From: Cichorium intybus
Lineage: Eukaryota; Streptophyta; Magnoliopsida; Asterales; Asteraceae
DNA length: 64,000 bases
Reading direction: 5' to 3'
Assembly (NCBI GenBank): GCA_023525715.1
Contig: CM042011.1
Location: forward strand, 60,461,354-60,525,353
Part shown: positions 63,545 through 64,000 of the stretch, piece by piece
Numbering within the stretch: the first letter of the stretch is position 1
Layout: each line of letters begins with the position of its first letter
Notes under the pieces: generated by a model
What the model was told of the DNA's origin: nothing
The model's database searches: none
What the model saw: the letters and a program-made list of their open reading frames with translations, nothing else
Made by a program: the position numbers and the translations under genes

Positions 63545-64000
63545 TGTAACACCCAGTTTCTTTTCTCTGGATTACATCATAATCACTCAAAAATAAACAC
63601 AGTGATCATGGTATAATCAAGATTAAGCAACAAAAGTACAAGTAGAAATCAAAGAACAAGTATTTTTAAACAACAGGTCCAAAAACTGGTTTACAAAAGA
63701 CCGTGTACAAAACTATACAAAAGTGTATTCAGGTTTACAAACAGTTCGAGTCTAGTCTCATATCCATGCAATCATCCCTCTGCTATTTTCTTACCCCTGT
63801 CACCTATAACACAAACCATATAACTACTTTTATGAGCTAATTAAGCTCAGTGAGAAAATATATTAAGATTTAGAAATCAATCTAATAGTTATCAAAATTT
63901 CCACAATTTAAATCACAGATCTCTTTTTCAATGACTATCTCAGTCATTGAATGTATTCAACCAAGCTAAGCAATCACATCAACAAGAAATTCTCAATCTT
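63545..64000. mobile_element. Gypsy LTR start, runs off the window
   Basis: TGTAACACCCAG at 63545 breaks the LINE frame directly and has the form of a gypsy LTR terminus. The region at 63835-63850 reads 'attaagctcagtgag', the reverse of the 'ctcactgagcttaat' segment of Tekay-like LTRs, suggesting minus sense. The five bases left of the junction are GATGT; the right junction lies outside the window. Confidence 0.6.

Overview
This window is nuclear DNA of a flowering plant, most likely a eudicot. The evidence is AT-rich sequence with spliced introns, long (TA)n arrays, Ty1/copia and Ty3/gypsy LTR elements with plant-type primer-binding sites, CACTA, hAT and Mutator-type DNA transposons, a plant L1-like LINE and a tRNA-derived SINE. 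I lean towards an asterid, but that is an impression and not shown by the sequence. No bacterial, organellar or viral genome is present, and there are no CRISPR arrays, rRNA genes or tRNA genes.

Only one convincing host gene is present: a bHLH transcription factor of the bHLH68/110/123/133 group on the + strand (20426-23434). Seven to eight exons can be read through in frame with GT/AG borders. Its third exon exists as two adjacent related copies, 75 and 78 nt, both in phase 0. This is the most interesting gene-level observation here. A second, broken host-derived locus is a fragment of a dolichol-kinase-like gene (37244-38671), split by a 747-bp hAT-type MITE whose 8-bp target duplication is intact.

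Layout. 1-4540: gene-free, with one small hAT MITE. 4541-6768: a non-autonomous CACTA element. 6769-12900: copia sequence with one solo LTR, and a second LTR split by a gypsy solo LTR. 13057-17200: an Athila-like gypsy element without polymerase, split by another solo LTR. 17200-20425: LTR end, microsatellites, a CACTA terminus and the bHLH upstream region. 20426-24083: the bHLH gene and an exact 97-bp duplication next to (TA)n arrays. 24284-27000: Athila-like gag/protease relics. 28044-30939: a young, complete, non-autonomous copia element. 31860-35850: gag fragment, hairpin repeats, G-rich arrays and a 913-bp hAT element. 35856-39506: Athila LTR piece, gene fragments and a CACTA terminus. 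40685-45715: MITE, SINE and a Mutator-type element with long inverted repeats. 48453-51527: MITE-like element and LTRs, including a copia solo LTR. 52677-56812: an Athila solo LTR with another gypsy solo LTR inside. 58139-63544: an L1-like LINE with RRM-type ORF1 and EN-RT ORF2. 63545-64000: start of one more gypsy LTR, cutting off the LINE.

Boundaries with matching target-site duplications (TSDs) were read directly for ten insertions; one further copia solo LTR has an imperfect TSD. The overall picture is repeated nested insertion followed by LTR-LTR recombination that left solo LTRs. I found no evidence for a wholly new biological system. The best candidates for follow-up are the duplicated bHLH exon, the young minisatellite-carrying copia element, the composite Mutator-type element, and the recurrent CG-rich palindromes just upstream of the TATA boxes of Athila LTRs.
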